Positions 1 to 7,991 of a DNA stretch of 64,000 nucleotides are shown piece by piece; the stretch's first letter is position 1, and every line of letters begins with the position of its first letter. The stretch lies in assembly GCF_014230085.1 (NCBI RefSeq), contig NZ_JACHVB010000011.1, positions 1-64,000 on the forward strand. The letters run 5' to 3'. Source of the DNA: Ruficoccus amylovorans (GTDB lineage Bacteria; Verrucomicrobiota; Verrucomicrobiia; Opitutales; Cerasicoccaceae). A program made the position numbers and the translations under genes. The notes under the pieces were generated by a model. That model had not been told where the DNA came from and made no database searches. It saw only the letters and a program-made list of their open reading frames with translations.

Positions 1-52
1 TGGTCGGCCCCCACTTTTCGTACCAGAGCGATGAGACGCTGGCTGGGTAGGA

Positions 53-967
53 TTATGTTGGTTGGGTTATGGTTTGCGGGAGTGCTTGGTGCAGTGAGCC
101 CGTAGGGCGAACGGAGCCAAGCACTGCCTTGGTTTGATGCCAGAGTTTGGCAAAGGCGTCGGGGGATATAAAGCCCAAACGGCTGTGCGGATGCTGGCTG
201 TTGTATTTGCGTCGCCAGTTTTCGATGACGACGCGCGCTTCGGTCAGGGAGAGGAACCACTCCTGCTTGAGGCACTCGTCCTGCAGGCGGTTGTGGAAGC
301 TCTCCACGTGAGGGTTTTGCCAGGGCGAGCCCGGCTCGATGTAGAGGGTTTTGATGCGTTTGGATTCCAGGTAGTCCTTGGTCGCCGTAGCGATAAACTC
401 CGGCCCGTTGTCGGAACGGATGTGCTCGGGAGCACCGTGCTTGGCGATGGCTTTGTCCAAGGCCGCGACGATGTCGGCTGACTTCAGCCCGCGAGCCACC
501 GTCAGGCTGATGCACTGGCGGGTAAACTCGTCGATCAGACTGAGCACCCGCAGAGGCGCTCCATTGTCGGTGCGATCCGCCACGAAGTCCCAACTCCACA
601 CGTGCCGCGGATGCGTCGCCGCGGTCGGGATCTTGCCGGTGGACTTGCCCTGACGCCGTTGCCGGGGGCGCGGCGGCTTCACGCCCAGCCCTTCAGCCCG
701 GCGTACCTTTTGTACCAGCTTGCGGCTGACCTGCCAGCCTTCGTTGGCCAGCAGCGCTCGTACGCGACGATAACCGTAGCGCGGGTTGGTCCGGCTCACC
801 GCGATGATCGCACGCACGAGGCGAACCATCTTGTCGGTGGCGGTTTTAGCCCGGTAGCAGAAGCTCGACCAGTGCAGACGAAGATACCGACAGGCGGCCC
901 GTAACGAGCACGTTCCCGACTCGGCCACCTCGCGCACCGCTTCGCGCTTGTGCCCCGGGCTTACCAT
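53..967 (-). CDS. IS3-family transposase OrfB (DDE integrase domain)
   Basis: This 304-residue protein has the IS3 OrfB layout: an N-terminal HTH-like segment, then an rve integrase core. The catalytic triad is visible as D127 (WDFVAD), D186 (SDNGPE) and E222 (HVESFHNRLQDE), followed by the usual YNSQHPHSRLG motif. Its ATG overlaps the end of orfA, and a run of seven A (967-973, minus strand) spans the junction. That is the classical -1 slippage site for making the OrfAB transposase in this family. No internal damage is visible, so the element may still be active. Confidence 0.95.
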   Translation of the reverse strand: MVSPGHKREAVREVAESGTCSLRAACRYLRLHWSSFCYRAKTATDKMVRLVRAIIAVSRTNPRYGYRRVRALLANEGWQVSRKLVQKVRRAEGLGVKPPRPRQRRQGKSTGKIPTAATHPRHVWSWDFVADRTDNGAPLRVLSLIDEFTRQCISLTVARGLKSADIVAALDKAIAKHGAPEHIRSDNGPEFIATATKDYLESKRIKTLYIEPGSPWQNPHVESFHNRLQDECLKQEWFLSLTEARVVIENWRRKYNSQHPHSRLGFISPDAFAKLWHQTKAVLGSVRPTGSLHQALPQTITQPT

Positions 968-1227
968 TTTTTTGCGTTTACCTGCTCCAGTACTTTGATG
1001 TTCAAAAGCTGGTCGGCCACCAGTTTCTTCAGCTCGGCGTTCTCGCGCTCAAGCTCCTTCAGACGCTTCACATCGCGCAGCTCCATCTGTCCGTACTTGC
1101 TCTTCCAACGATGGAAGCTCGCTTTGCTCACATTGTGCTCGCGGCAAACATCGTCCACGCTGCGGCCTTCGTCTGCCTCGCGCAGGAGCGCCACGATTTG
1201 CTCTTCGGTGTATCTCTTTCGTTTCAT
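961..1227 (-). CDS. IS3-family transposase OrfA (helix-turn-helix)
   Basis: This 88-residue protein starts MKRKRYTEEQIVALL and carries a helix-turn-helix (DDVCREHNVSKASFHRWKSKYG), followed by a leucine-rich coiled coil (LKELERENAELKKLVADQ). This is the OrfA pattern of the IS3 family. It binds the terminal repeats and regulates transposition. It ends NAKKW at an A7 tract where -1 slippage would fuse it to OrfB, which overlaps by 7 nt. Confidence 0.93.
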   Translation of the reverse strand: MKRKRYTEEQIVALLREADEGRSVDDVCREHNVSKASFHRWKSKYGQMELRDVKRLKELERENAELKKLVADQLLNIKVLEQVNAKKW

Positions 1228-1288
1228 ACTTCTGGTCGGGTTCTACCCGCCAGGGTCTCAAACGCAATGGTACGATTCTAGGAGGTCA

Positions 1289-2236
1289 CGCCAGGGGCAG
1301 GTCGCTGCTCCAAACGTGTTTATTTGTTTTCGACTGAAAAAAGGCTACTCAGATACCTTTTTTCAGAACTGCTTCGAGCAGAATATGCACGGGAAACAGC
1401 TTGCCAAGCACATCACAAGCGGAGCACGCAGCAATGGCCTGCTGAATATCAGCAGAGGACGTTTCTTTGGCGTTGAAATCCCAACCCCTCTCCCTTCCGA
1501 ACAACAGAAAATTGCCGACTGCTTAGCTTCGTTGGACGAGTTGATCGCTGCCGAAAGCGAGCAACTCGACGCACTCAAGGCCCACAAAAAGGGCCTCATG
1601 CAGCAACTCTTTCCCCGCGAAGGCGAAACCACCCCCCGCCTGCGCTTCCCCGAATTCAAAGACACTAGCAAGTGGGCAGCGAAAGCTATCGGCAGTCTAT
1701 GTAAGACATTTAGCGGAGGCACTCCCAGCACATCGAATCCAAACTACTACGGAGGAGAGATTCCTTTTATTAGATCAGCGGAAATCGGTAAAAACCAAAC
1801 AGAGCTATTTTTAACTAACGATGGGCTCATAAATTCTGCAGCGAAACTCATAGATAGAGGAGATGTCTTGGTGGCATTGTATGGGGCCAATAGTGGGGAT
1901 GTTTCACTTGCAAAAATTAATGGAGCTATAAACCAAGCGATACTTTGTTTAAAATCAAAAGCCTGCAATGGCTACATTTACCAATACCTTAGCTTTCAGA
2001 AGGACTGGATTACCTCGACCTATCTTCAAGGTGGGCAAGGGAACCTGTCAGGCGAGATAATAAAATCCATTGAGATTCCGATTCCGTCTCTCCATGAGCA
2101 ACAACGTATCGCCAATTGCCTTTCCTCTCTTGACGATCAGATCGCCGTACAATCCGAAAAAGTGGATGCACTCAAGGAGCATAAGAAGGGACTGCTGCAA
2201 CAGCTATTTCCAATCCCGGAGGAAATTGACGCATGA
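1289..2236 (+). pseudogene. hsdS: type I restriction specificity subunit HsdS, 5' end removed by the IS
   Basis: HsdS directs the methylase and nuclease to an asymmetric bipartite site through two target-recognition domains. About 315 residues remain. They comprise the end of TRD1 (PNVFICFRL...NISRGRFFGVEIPTPLPSEQQKIADCLASLDELI), the central conserved helix with AHKKGLMQQLFP, a complete TRD2 (GGTPSTSNPNYYGGEIPFIRSAEI), and the distal repeat ending EHKKGLLQQLFP. The upstream part of the long plus-strand frame (950-1288) is antisense IS sequence and not HsdS. An in-frame ATG at 1386 could initiate a fragment. The stop overlaps the prrC start (ATGA). A half-subunit with one TRD can sometimes dimerise into a functional subunit in type IC systems, but whether that happens here is unknown. 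Confidence 0.85.
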
Positions 2237-3339
2237 GCGCAGCCACCTTCACCGGACTGGATACACTGGCGACCCACTTGCGGCAGGAGGACAAGAAATA
2301 TACCCTCCTGTATGCCTACAACGGGACGGGCAAGACGCGCCTTTCAACAGCCTTCAAGGACCTCGGGAAACAGGGAGATGAACGGGACACCCTCTATTTT
2401 AATGCCTTCACCGAGGACCTCTTCTCTTGGGACAACGATCTGGATGGCGACAGCGAGCGGGTCTTGAAAATAAACTCGGACTCCAGCTTCTTTGACGGGC
2501 TTCAAGAGGTGGAAATGGATAACCGCATCCGTCCCTTTTTGGACCGCTACGCGGACTTCGACTTCAAAATAGACACAGACGCCTGGGTCGTCCGCTTTTC
2601 CAGAGAAGTCATTGTCGGGGATACCACTGAGGTCATTGACAACATCAAGGTATCCCGTGGAGAGGAAAATATTTTCATCTGGTGCTTCTTCCTGGCCATA
2701 GTTCAACTCGTCATCGACGACGATGGCTCTGGGGCGTACAACTGGGTCAAATACATCTATATCGACGACCCGATTTCCTCTCTCGACGAGCACAACGCCA
2801 TCACTGTGGCGAGTAATCTGGCCCAACTGCTCAAGCAGTCGGACCGTAATCTCAGGACAGTCATTTCAACCCACCACACGCTGTTTTTTAACGTGCTGTG
2901 CAACGAATTGACCCGCGCCCAGAAGTACTTCCTGAGTTGCGACAGGCAAACCGGCAGTTATGTCCTTCGCGAAACAGGGAATACCCCGTTCTTTCACCAT
3001 GTCGCAGCGTTGGCCCAGCTCTACGAGGCGGAAAGGAGCGGGCAACTCTATACCCACCATTTCAACATGCTGCGCTCGATTCTGGAAAAAACGGCGAGCT
3101 TTCACGGCTACCAGAACTTTTCCGCCTGCCTAAAACGAGACGATGACGATGAAGACGGGGTCCTTCATACACGTCTCGTGAACATTCTCAGCCACAGCAA
3201 TTATTCTCTGTACGAGCCGCAGGAAATGCTGGAGGAAAATAAACGCTATTTCAGAAAAATCCTGCACGACTTCATTACCCGATACCCCTTTAATCCTGAC
3301 CTATTTCCCAGCGAAACTGAAGCGCCACAAGCATCATGA
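2233..3339 (+). CDS. prrC: PrrC-type anticodon nuclease
   Basis: This 368-residue protein closely resembles E. coli PrrC, the latent nuclease that cleaves the tRNA-Lys anticodon loop when a phage inhibits the partner type I enzyme. Visible features are a Walker A (YNGTGKT, 29-35), the PrrC-specific NAFTEDLFSWDNDL (57-70), an ABC-like SRGEEN (141-146), a Walker B with D-loop (YIYIDDPISSLDEHN, 174-188) and an H-loop (STHHTLFFNVL, 212-222). The nuclease triad of PrrC (Arg320, Glu324, His356) corresponds to R281 and E285 in MLRSILEKTASF and H321 in LSHSNYS. All three are present, with a short acidic insertion between E and H. It is coupled by ATGA overlaps to hsdS before it and hsdM after it. The oddity is an apparently intact toxin next to a broken hsdS. 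Confidence 0.9.
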   Translation: MSAATFTGLDTLATHLRQEDKKYTLLYAYNGTGKTRLSTAFKDLGKQGDERDTLYFNAFTEDLFSWDNDLDGDSERVLKINSDSSFFDGLQEVEMDNRIRPFLDRYADFDFKIDTDAWVVRFSREVIVGDTTEVIDNIKVSRGEENIFIWCFFLAIVQLVIDDDGSGAYNWVKYIYIDDPISSLDEHNAITVASNLAQLLKQSDRNLRTVISTHHTLFFNVLCNELTRAQKYFLSCDRQTGSYVLRETGNTPFFHHVAALAQLYEAERSGQLYTHHFNMLRSILEKTASFHGYQNFSACLKRDDDDEDGVLHTRLVNILSHSNYSLYEPQEMLEENKRYFRKILHDFITRYPFNPDLFPSETEAPQAS

Positions 3340-4949
3340 CCGACCAAGACCAAAGAAAACTGGGCAAAATCCTCTGGGACATAGCCGACCAACTGCGCGG
3401 GGCCATGAACGCGGACGACTTCCGCGACTATATGCTGTCCTTTCTCTTTCTGCGCTACCTCTCGGACAACTACGTGGCGGCAGCCCAAAAGGAACTGGGG
3501 ACGGACTACCCGGATAACAGCGATCAGCCCGGCACATCCCCCCTGCAAATCTGGTACGAGTGCAATCTGGATGACGCCCCTGAATTTGAGAAGCAGATGC
3601 GCCGCAAAGTCCATTACGTGATCGAGCCCCGCTATCTGTGGAGCAACATTGCCGAAATGGCCCGCACTCACGACGATGAACTGCTCAACAACCTGCAGGC
3701 GGGCTTTAGTTATATCGAGAACGAGTCCTTCCAAAGCACCTTCCAAGGATTGTTCTCCGAGATCAACTTGGCTTCGGAGAAGCTGGGCCGTGACTATCTC
3801 CAGCGCAATGCCAAGCTCTGCACCATCATCACAAAGATTGCCGAAGGGCTGATGGAGTTCTCCACCGATTCGGATACACTGGGCGATGCCTATGAATATC
3901 TGATTGGTCAGTTTGCAGCCGGTTCTGGCAAGAAAGCAGGGGAATTCTACACGCCGCAGCAGATTTCAAGAATCCTCTCTGGCATCGTTACGCTCGACAG
4001 CCAGGAGCCTTCAACCGGCCCCAAAGAGCACCTGGAGAGTGTTATGGACTTTGCATGCGGCTCTGGTTCGCTGTTGCTCAATGTACGAAACCGCATGGGA
4101 CCGCATGGCATTGGCAAAATATATGGGCAGGAGAAGAATATCACCACCTATAACCTTGCCCGTATGAACATGCTTCTCCATGGGGTGAAGGATTCTGAAT
4201 TTGAAATCTTCCACGGCGATACCCTGACAAACGACTGGGAGTTTCTGAGGGAACTTAACCCGGCCAAGAAACCCTATTTCGATGCGGTTGTCGCCAATCC
4301 TCCTTTCAGCTATCGCTGGACCCCCAATGAGGCATTAGGCGAAGACGTACGCTTCAAAAACTACGGTCTGGCCCCTAAATCCGCCGCTGATTTCGCCTTT
4401 CTCCTGCATGGCTTCCACTTCCTCAAAGAGGAAGGTGTCATGGCCATCATTCTCCCTCATGGTGTGCTCTTCCGGGGAGGTGCGGAAGCACGAATCCGCC
4501 ATAAGCTACTGACAGATGGTCACATCGACACGATTATCGGACTGCCTCCCAACCTGTTTTTTTCAACCGGTATCCCTGTCTGTATTCTTGTTCTCAAGAA
4601 GTGCAAGAAGCCCGATGACGTCCTCTTCATCAACGCCGCAGAACACTTCGAAAAAGGCAAACGCCAGAATCGTTTGGCTGAAGAGCATATCGAGAAGATC
4701 ATCGACACCTACAAGTATCGCAAGGAGGAGGAGCGCTACTCACGCCGAGTCGAGATGGATGAGATTGAGGGCCATGGCTACAATCTCAATATTTCTCGCT
4801 ACATAAGCACAGCCATTCCCGAGCCAGAGATTGATCTGAAGACGGTAAATAAGGATCTCGTGTCGTTTGATAAGAAAATTCGTGCGGCACGCGACAAGCA
4901 CAATGCTTTCCTCAAAGAACTTGGACTACCGCCGTTGCCCGGGGAATAA
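3336..4949 (+). CDS. hsdM: type I restriction-modification methyltransferase subunit HsdM
   Basis: This 537-residue N6-adenine methyltransferase subunit transfers methyl from SAM to the HsdS-selected site. It has an N-terminal helical HsdM_N domain (about 5-165), then GEFYTP (202-207), SAM motif I DFACGSGS (238-245) and catalytic motif IV NPPF (321-324). The C-terminal end, FLKELGLPPLPG, is the natural HsdM ending, so the gene is full length. It overlaps prrC by four bases. No hsdR follows; if one exists it must lie upstream of the IS, outside the window. Only 4 nt separate its stop from that of the convergent recombinase cassette. Confidence 0.95.
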   Translation: MTDQDQRKLGKILWDIADQLRGAMNADDFRDYMLSFLFLRYLSDNYVAAAQKELGTDYPDNSDQPGTSPLQIWYECNLDDAPEFEKQMRRKVHYVIEPRYLWSNIAEMARTHDDELLNNLQAGFSYIENESFQSTFQGLFSEINLASEKLGRDYLQRNAKLCTIITKIAEGLMEFSTDSDTLGDAYEYLIGQFAAGSGKKAGEFYTPQQISRILSGIVTLDSQEPSTGPKEHLESVMDFACGSGSLLLNVRNRMGPHGIGKIYGQEKNITTYNLARMNMLLHGVKDSEFEIFHGDTLTNDWEFLRELNPAKKPYFDAVVANPPFSYRWTPNEALGEDVRFKNYGLAPKSAADFAFLLHGFHFLKEEGVMAIILPHGVLFRGGAEARIRHKLLTDGHIDTIIGLPPNLFFSTGIPVCILVLKKCKKPDDVLFINAAEHFEKGKRQNRLAEEHIEKIIDTYKYRKEEERYSRRVEMDEIEGHGYNLNISRYISTAIPEPEIDLKTVNKDLVSFDKKIRAARDKHNAFLKELGLPPLPGE

Positions 4950-4953
4950 ATGA

Positions 4954-5346
4954 TCATACCGAGCAGAGTTTTCCCCAGCTCAATCTCTGCTCGTTCCAAT
5001 CCTCTTGAGCCGCGATCTGGATGACCTCTCTAGCGCTGATGGGATCGCGGCCCTTGACGGTCTTGGGAAGGAAGAGGATTTCCTCCTGGATATCCGGGGC
5101 CAAGTTGAGCAGGCCCATAATCTGAGACATGCGGGCGCGGGTGACGTGGCCGAGGCGGGCCAATTCGGCGTAGTCCTTAACTACCCCATCCCGCAGGAGG
5201 CGGTCGAAGCGGATGGCCAGTGCCATCAGCTTGGAGATACGGGGGATGCTGCCAACCTCGACCGGGGCAGGGGCCTTGCCGCGCTTCATGCGAATCCGCC
5301 CCTTGTCCGAGGTGCGGCAGTGAAAATCCAAAACCAGCGTGCTCAT
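4954..5346 (-). CDS. small HTH protein downstream of serine recombinase
   Basis: This 130-residue basic protein has a probable helix-turn-helix in its middle (DYAELARLGHVTRARMSQIMGLLNLAP), a fold reminiscent of the ParB/KorB DNA-binding helix pair. Its start overlaps the recombinase stop (ATGA), so the two are translationally coupled. Proteins of this type regularly follow large serine recombinases with DUF2924 partners. A role as directionality or regulatory factor is possible but unproven. No enzyme motif is visible. Confidence 0.75.
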   Translation of the reverse strand: MSTLVLDFHCRTSDKGRIRMKRGKAPAPVEVGSIPRISKLMALAIRFDRLLRDGVVKDYAELARLGHVTRARMSQIMGLLNLAPDIQEEILFLPKTVKGRDPISAREVIQIAAQEDWNEQRLSWGKLCSV

Positions 5347-6683
5347 GAATTACCTTCGTTCAACAGGGTTCGTATGCCTGAGGGCCGGAACTGGATGGCC
5401 AATTTCCCGGCCTCCGAATCCACCAATATCTTTTCGATGACCAATTCGACGAGCCGTGTGCGCTCGCGGGGAGCCATCTCATTCCAGCAGGGGTCGAAAC
5501 TCGCCATTGCGGCGAGCAATTCCTCCCTCTGGGCGGGCTGGTCGAAGGCATCCGTTTCCTCCAGCACAGCCTGCTGTAACTCGGAGTCTTTGCCCATCTG
5601 GCGGATGTTCTCCACCACGAAGGATTCGATTTCGCTGGCCGGAAACGATGCCCCCGCACAGGTCTCCCAGCCTTCTTTCGCCGCCTGCGTGCTGACGTAG
5701 TAGCGGTAGAGGCGGTTGCCCTTCTTGGTGAAGGTGTGGGCCATGGCGTAACCGGTCTTGGCGTCATAAAGCAGGCCCTTCAGGAGCGCCCCATGCTTGT
5801 TGCGGACATTCCCTCCCCGACTGCGCCGGTTGCGGTCCAGCAGGGACCGCACCTTGGCAAAAACGCCATCGTCGATGATCGCCGGATGCTCACCTTCGGT
5901 CAGTTCGCTTCCGGCCCGGATTTTGCCCAAGTAAAGCGGGTTGGTCAGCAGGCTGTAGAGACGGGGCTTGTTGAAGGGCTGCCCGCCCATTCTGCGGCCA
6001 CTGCCAGAAATCCAGGCCTTGGTCAGCCAGCCGTGCTGGCGGCAGGCCTGCACCACCGGGAGCACCGCTTCATGTCGAATATACAACTCGTAGATCTGGC
6101 GGACGGTCACGGCCTCATCGGTATTCAATGCCAATTTTTTATCTTTGCCGATGTCGTAGCCGAGCACCGGGTAGCCTCCGGTCCATTTGCCTTTCTTGCG
6201 GGCGGCAACAATCTTGTCGCGGGTACGCTCGGCTATAATCTCGCGCTCGAACTGGGCGAAGGACAGCAGGATGTTGAGCGTCAGCCGTCCCATCGAGTTC
6301 TTGGTATTGAACTGCTGGGTCACCGACACGAAGGAGCAATTGTGCTTTTCGAGAAGTTCTATGATACGGGCGAAGTCCAGTAGGCTACGGGAAAGACGGT
6401 CAATTTTATAGACCACGATGCAGTCCACCTCATCGTCCTCGACAGCCCGGAGCAGTTTCTGGATGCCGGGGCGGTCCATGTTGCCGCCGGTGAAGCCACC
6501 GTCGCTGAACTCGTCCGGCAAGGCCACCCAGCCCTCGTGGCGCTGGCTGGCGATGAAAGCCTCTGCAGCTTCTCGCTGGGCATCGAGCGTGTTGAACTCC
6601 TGATCCAACCCTTCGGTCACGGACTTGCGCGTGTAGATCGCGCAGCGTACCGGCTTCGCGGCAGTGGAAGATTCAGCCTTCAT
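5343..6683 (-). CDS. serine recombinase (large resolvase/integrase family)
   Basis: This 446-residue site-specific recombinase starts at ATG 6683, which has GGGAGGT just upstream; a longer open frame has no such site. The resolvase domain begins AIYTRKS with catalytic Ser21, and continues with the KIDRLSR and GRLTLNILLSFAQFEREIIAERTRDKI motifs. A recombinase domain follows (PLYLGKIRAG). The zinc ribbon region (LLKGLLYDAKTGYAMAHTFTKKG) lacks the usual cysteine pairs. The C-terminal part is helical. It overlaps DUF2924 upstream and the small HTH gene downstream. It probably integrates the prophage, although no attachment core could be identified. Confidence 0.93.
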   Translation of the reverse strand: MKAESSTAAKPVRCAIYTRKSVTEGLDQEFNTLDAQREAAEAFIASQRHEGWVALPDEFSDGGFTGGNMDRPGIQKLLRAVEDDEVDCIVVYKIDRLSRSLLDFARIIELLEKHNCSFVSVTQQFNTKNSMGRLTLNILLSFAQFEREIIAERTRDKIVAARKKGKWTGGYPVLGYDIGKDKKLALNTDEAVTVRQIYELYIRHEAVLPVVQACRQHGWLTKAWISGSGRRMGGQPFNKPRLYSLLTNPLYLGKIRAGSELTEGEHPAIIDDGVFAKVRSLLDRNRRSRGGNVRNKHGALLKGLLYDAKTGYAMAHTFTKKGNRLYRYYVSTQAAKEGWETCAGASFPASEIESFVVENIRQMGKDSELQQAVLEETDAFDQPAQREELLAAMASFDPCWNEMAPRERTRLVELVIEKILVDSEAGKLAIQFRPSGIRTLLNEGNS

Positions 6684-7176
6684 GGGTACCTCCCTTTTGG
6701 CGCAATCCGAAGAACTGGAAGCCGTTCCAACGCGTGCCGGTGATATGGGTGGCGAGTGCGGAGAGGGACTCAAAAACCTCGCCGCCACACTCGAATCCGT
6801 TGTCGAGGACCATCGCCCGGATGACCTGCCCCTTATATCTGCGTTTCAATACAGTTCCGGGCATCGGCAGGCGGGGGTCGCGGCCCGGCTGGACGGTAGC
6901 CGTAACCATGCGTTCCGTGTTCAGCGTCGTGGTCACTTGGCGCGGGGCGCGAATGCGCAAATCCGCGTCGTTGGCAATCTCTTCGGCGCGGCGGCGGGCG
7001 CGTGCCGAAAGGTCTCCCTCGGCAAGCGCCTGAATGCGCCAGGCCACCCGCTTACGCAGGAACTGCTTATTGCGGGTTCGGGCAATTTCCCCGAACACCT
7101 CCAGGTAGCGTTCCCGCAACTGGCCCACACTCATGTCCTCCAGCACGGCGATTGCGTCTCTTGTTTTTGCGTTCAT
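6673..7176 (-). CDS. DUF2924 family protein
   Basis: This 167-residue protein matches the DUF2924 pattern: an N-terminal helix pair (MSVGQLRERYLEVFGE, RTRNKQFLRKRVAWRIQALAEG) and a C-terminal basic domain (PGTVLKRRYKGQVIRAMVLDNGFECGG, then FESLSALATHITGTRWNGFQFFGL). Proteins of this family are commonly encoded beside serine recombinases in prophages, and here the gene overlaps the recombinase start by 11 nt. An accessory role in recombination is inferred from that linkage; its biochemical function is unknown. A good ribosome site (AAGGAGAAG) precedes the ATG. Confidence 0.85.
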   Translation of the reverse strand: MNAKTRDAIAVLEDMSVGQLRERYLEVFGEIARTRNKQFLRKRVAWRIQALAEGDLSARARRRAEEIANDADLRIRAPRQVTTTLNTERMVTATVQPGRDPRLPMPGTVLKRRYKGQVIRAMVLDNGFECGGEVFESLSALATHITGTRWNGFQFFGLRQKGGTHEG

Positions 7177-7208
7177 AGTTTCTTCTCCTTCAAGGGGTTA
7201 AGTGTTAA

Positions 7209-7388
7209 TCAACGGGACGCATGGACGCTCTCTTTCGGATCTATATCCAGCTTATTATGAGCAACTTGAGACAATTTTCCCTCGGCGTGGAGACGCCGGA
7301 GCGCCCCGAGGAAAAGGTCGCGGATTTCCAAAAAACGCTCCTCAGGCGTCAGTTCCGCAACATGGCCGTAGATCCGGGGTGACTTCAT
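7209..7388 (-). CDS. small protein heading the recombinase cassette
   Basis: This 59-residue protein has the sequence pattern SPRIYGHVAELTPEERFLEIRDLFLGALRRL, consistent with one amphipathic helix bundle and no known motif. ATG 7388 is chosen over ATG 7394 because a TTGACA box sits 14 nt upstream of it, matching the spacing seen at other genes of this prophage. It is first in a minus-strand cassette with DUF2924, recombinase and the small HTH gene. Function unknown. Confidence 0.65.
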   Translation of the reverse strand: MKSPRIYGHVAELTPEERFLEIRDLFLGALRRLHAEGKLSQVAHNKLDIDPKESVHASR

Positions 7389-7402
7389 ACCCATTCGGGA
7401 TC

Positions 7403-7408
7403 TGTCAA
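7403..7408 (-). promoter_or_regulatory. TTGACA box 14 nt before a start codon
   Basis: The minus strand reads TTGACA, then 14 nt, then the ATG at 7388. It belongs to the prophage-wide set of such boxes, and it ties the recombinase cassette to the same phage. It is too close to the start codon to serve as a -35 element for this gene. Confidence 0.5.
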
Positions 7409-7448
7409 CCACATGAATGGTAGTTCCGAGGAGCGCACGGCCCGGACA

Positions 7449-7485
7449 CAAAACAGGCCGAAATGCTGGGGGCATTCCGGCCTGT
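7449..7485 (-). terminator. Rho-independent terminator ending the phage late operon
   Basis: The arms ACAGGCCGAAATGC and GCATTCCGGCCTGT (7453-7466 and 7472-7485) form a stem with a single internal mismatch and a 5-nt loop. On the minus strand the stem is followed by TTTTGTG. It lies just after the holin-like gene and before the recombinase cassette, so it separates the two transcription units. Confidence 0.85.
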
Positions 7486-7507
7486 AGAGAGATGAGAACG
7501 CGATTGC

Positions 7508-7972
7508 TCAGAACAACCGGCTGCCAGTGGAGACGGCCTTCACGCCGAAGACGAAGCCAGCGACCATGCGGACCGTACTCCAGAACTCCGGTCCCTGGAC
7601 AAAGCCCTGAGCCTGCGTGACGATCTTGCCGCCGCCGAAGGTGATCAGGCCCCAGAGCATGGAGAAAGGTTCCTCGTCGCTGACGATCTGGGTGGGCATG
7701 TCCATCCAACCGGCGATGAACGGCAGCAGGAACGCCGCCACGATCACGATGATGGCCAGCGTAGCAGTGAGCCAAGGCTGAGTGCGCTTGGCGGCGTCGT
7801 TGGCGTTGGCATTGTTCAGCTCCGCATTCTTGCGGGCCTGTTCGTTGTTGGAAATCGCCACATCGCGCAACGTGGTGATGAAGCCCTGACCGAGCTTGAA
7901 GACTTCGGAAACTCCCTGAAAGAGTCCGCCTGCGACGGCGCTTGCCGCCATTTCCGTTATGACCGGGTCCAT
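7508..7972 (-). CDS. putative phage holin-like membrane protein
   Basis: This is a 154-residue protein. The ATG at 7972 has AAGGAAC upstream; a longer frame into the tail gene is spurious. A polar N-terminal half with a probable coiled coil (NNEQARKNAELNNANANDAAK) is followed by a clear membrane helix (LTATLAIIVIVAAFLLPFIAGWM) and then weaker hydrophobic stretches (SMLWGLITFGGGKI, VRMVAGFVFGVKAV). The position after the tail tip gene and before the terminator fits a holin, but membrane topology is the only direct evidence. No endolysin gene was recognised near it. Confidence 0.65.
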   Translation of the reverse strand: MDPVITEMAASAVAGGLFQGVSEVFKLGQGFITTLRDVAISNNEQARKNAELNNANANDAAKRTQPWLTATLAIIVIVAAFLLPFIAGWMDMPTQIVSDEEPFSMLWGLITFGGGKIVTQAQGFVQGPEFWSTVRMVAGFVFGVKAVSTGSRLF

Positions 7973-7991
7973 AATGTTCCTTGGGTTGAAG

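Larger units (their letters stand above)
1..1290 (-). mobile_element. IS3-family insertion sequence (left end at or before base 1)
   Basis: Two overlapping minus-strand genes, orfA then orfB, are bracketed by related ends. Reading inward, the left end and the right end (rc of about 1245-1288) both contain GTACCA, then GCG, then TGAGAC and CTGGC, so they are imperfect terminal inverted repeats. The right end falls between 1288 and 1293, where homology to hsdS resumes. The left target-site copy would lie outside the window, so a duplication cannot be tested. The element has landed inside the first target-recognition domain of hsdS. Confidence 0.88.

Noticed and set aside
950-1288. First 113 residues of the long frame leading into hsdS
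   Set aside because: Serine- and arginine-rich translation of IS sequence on the wrong strand; HsdS similarity begins at 1289.
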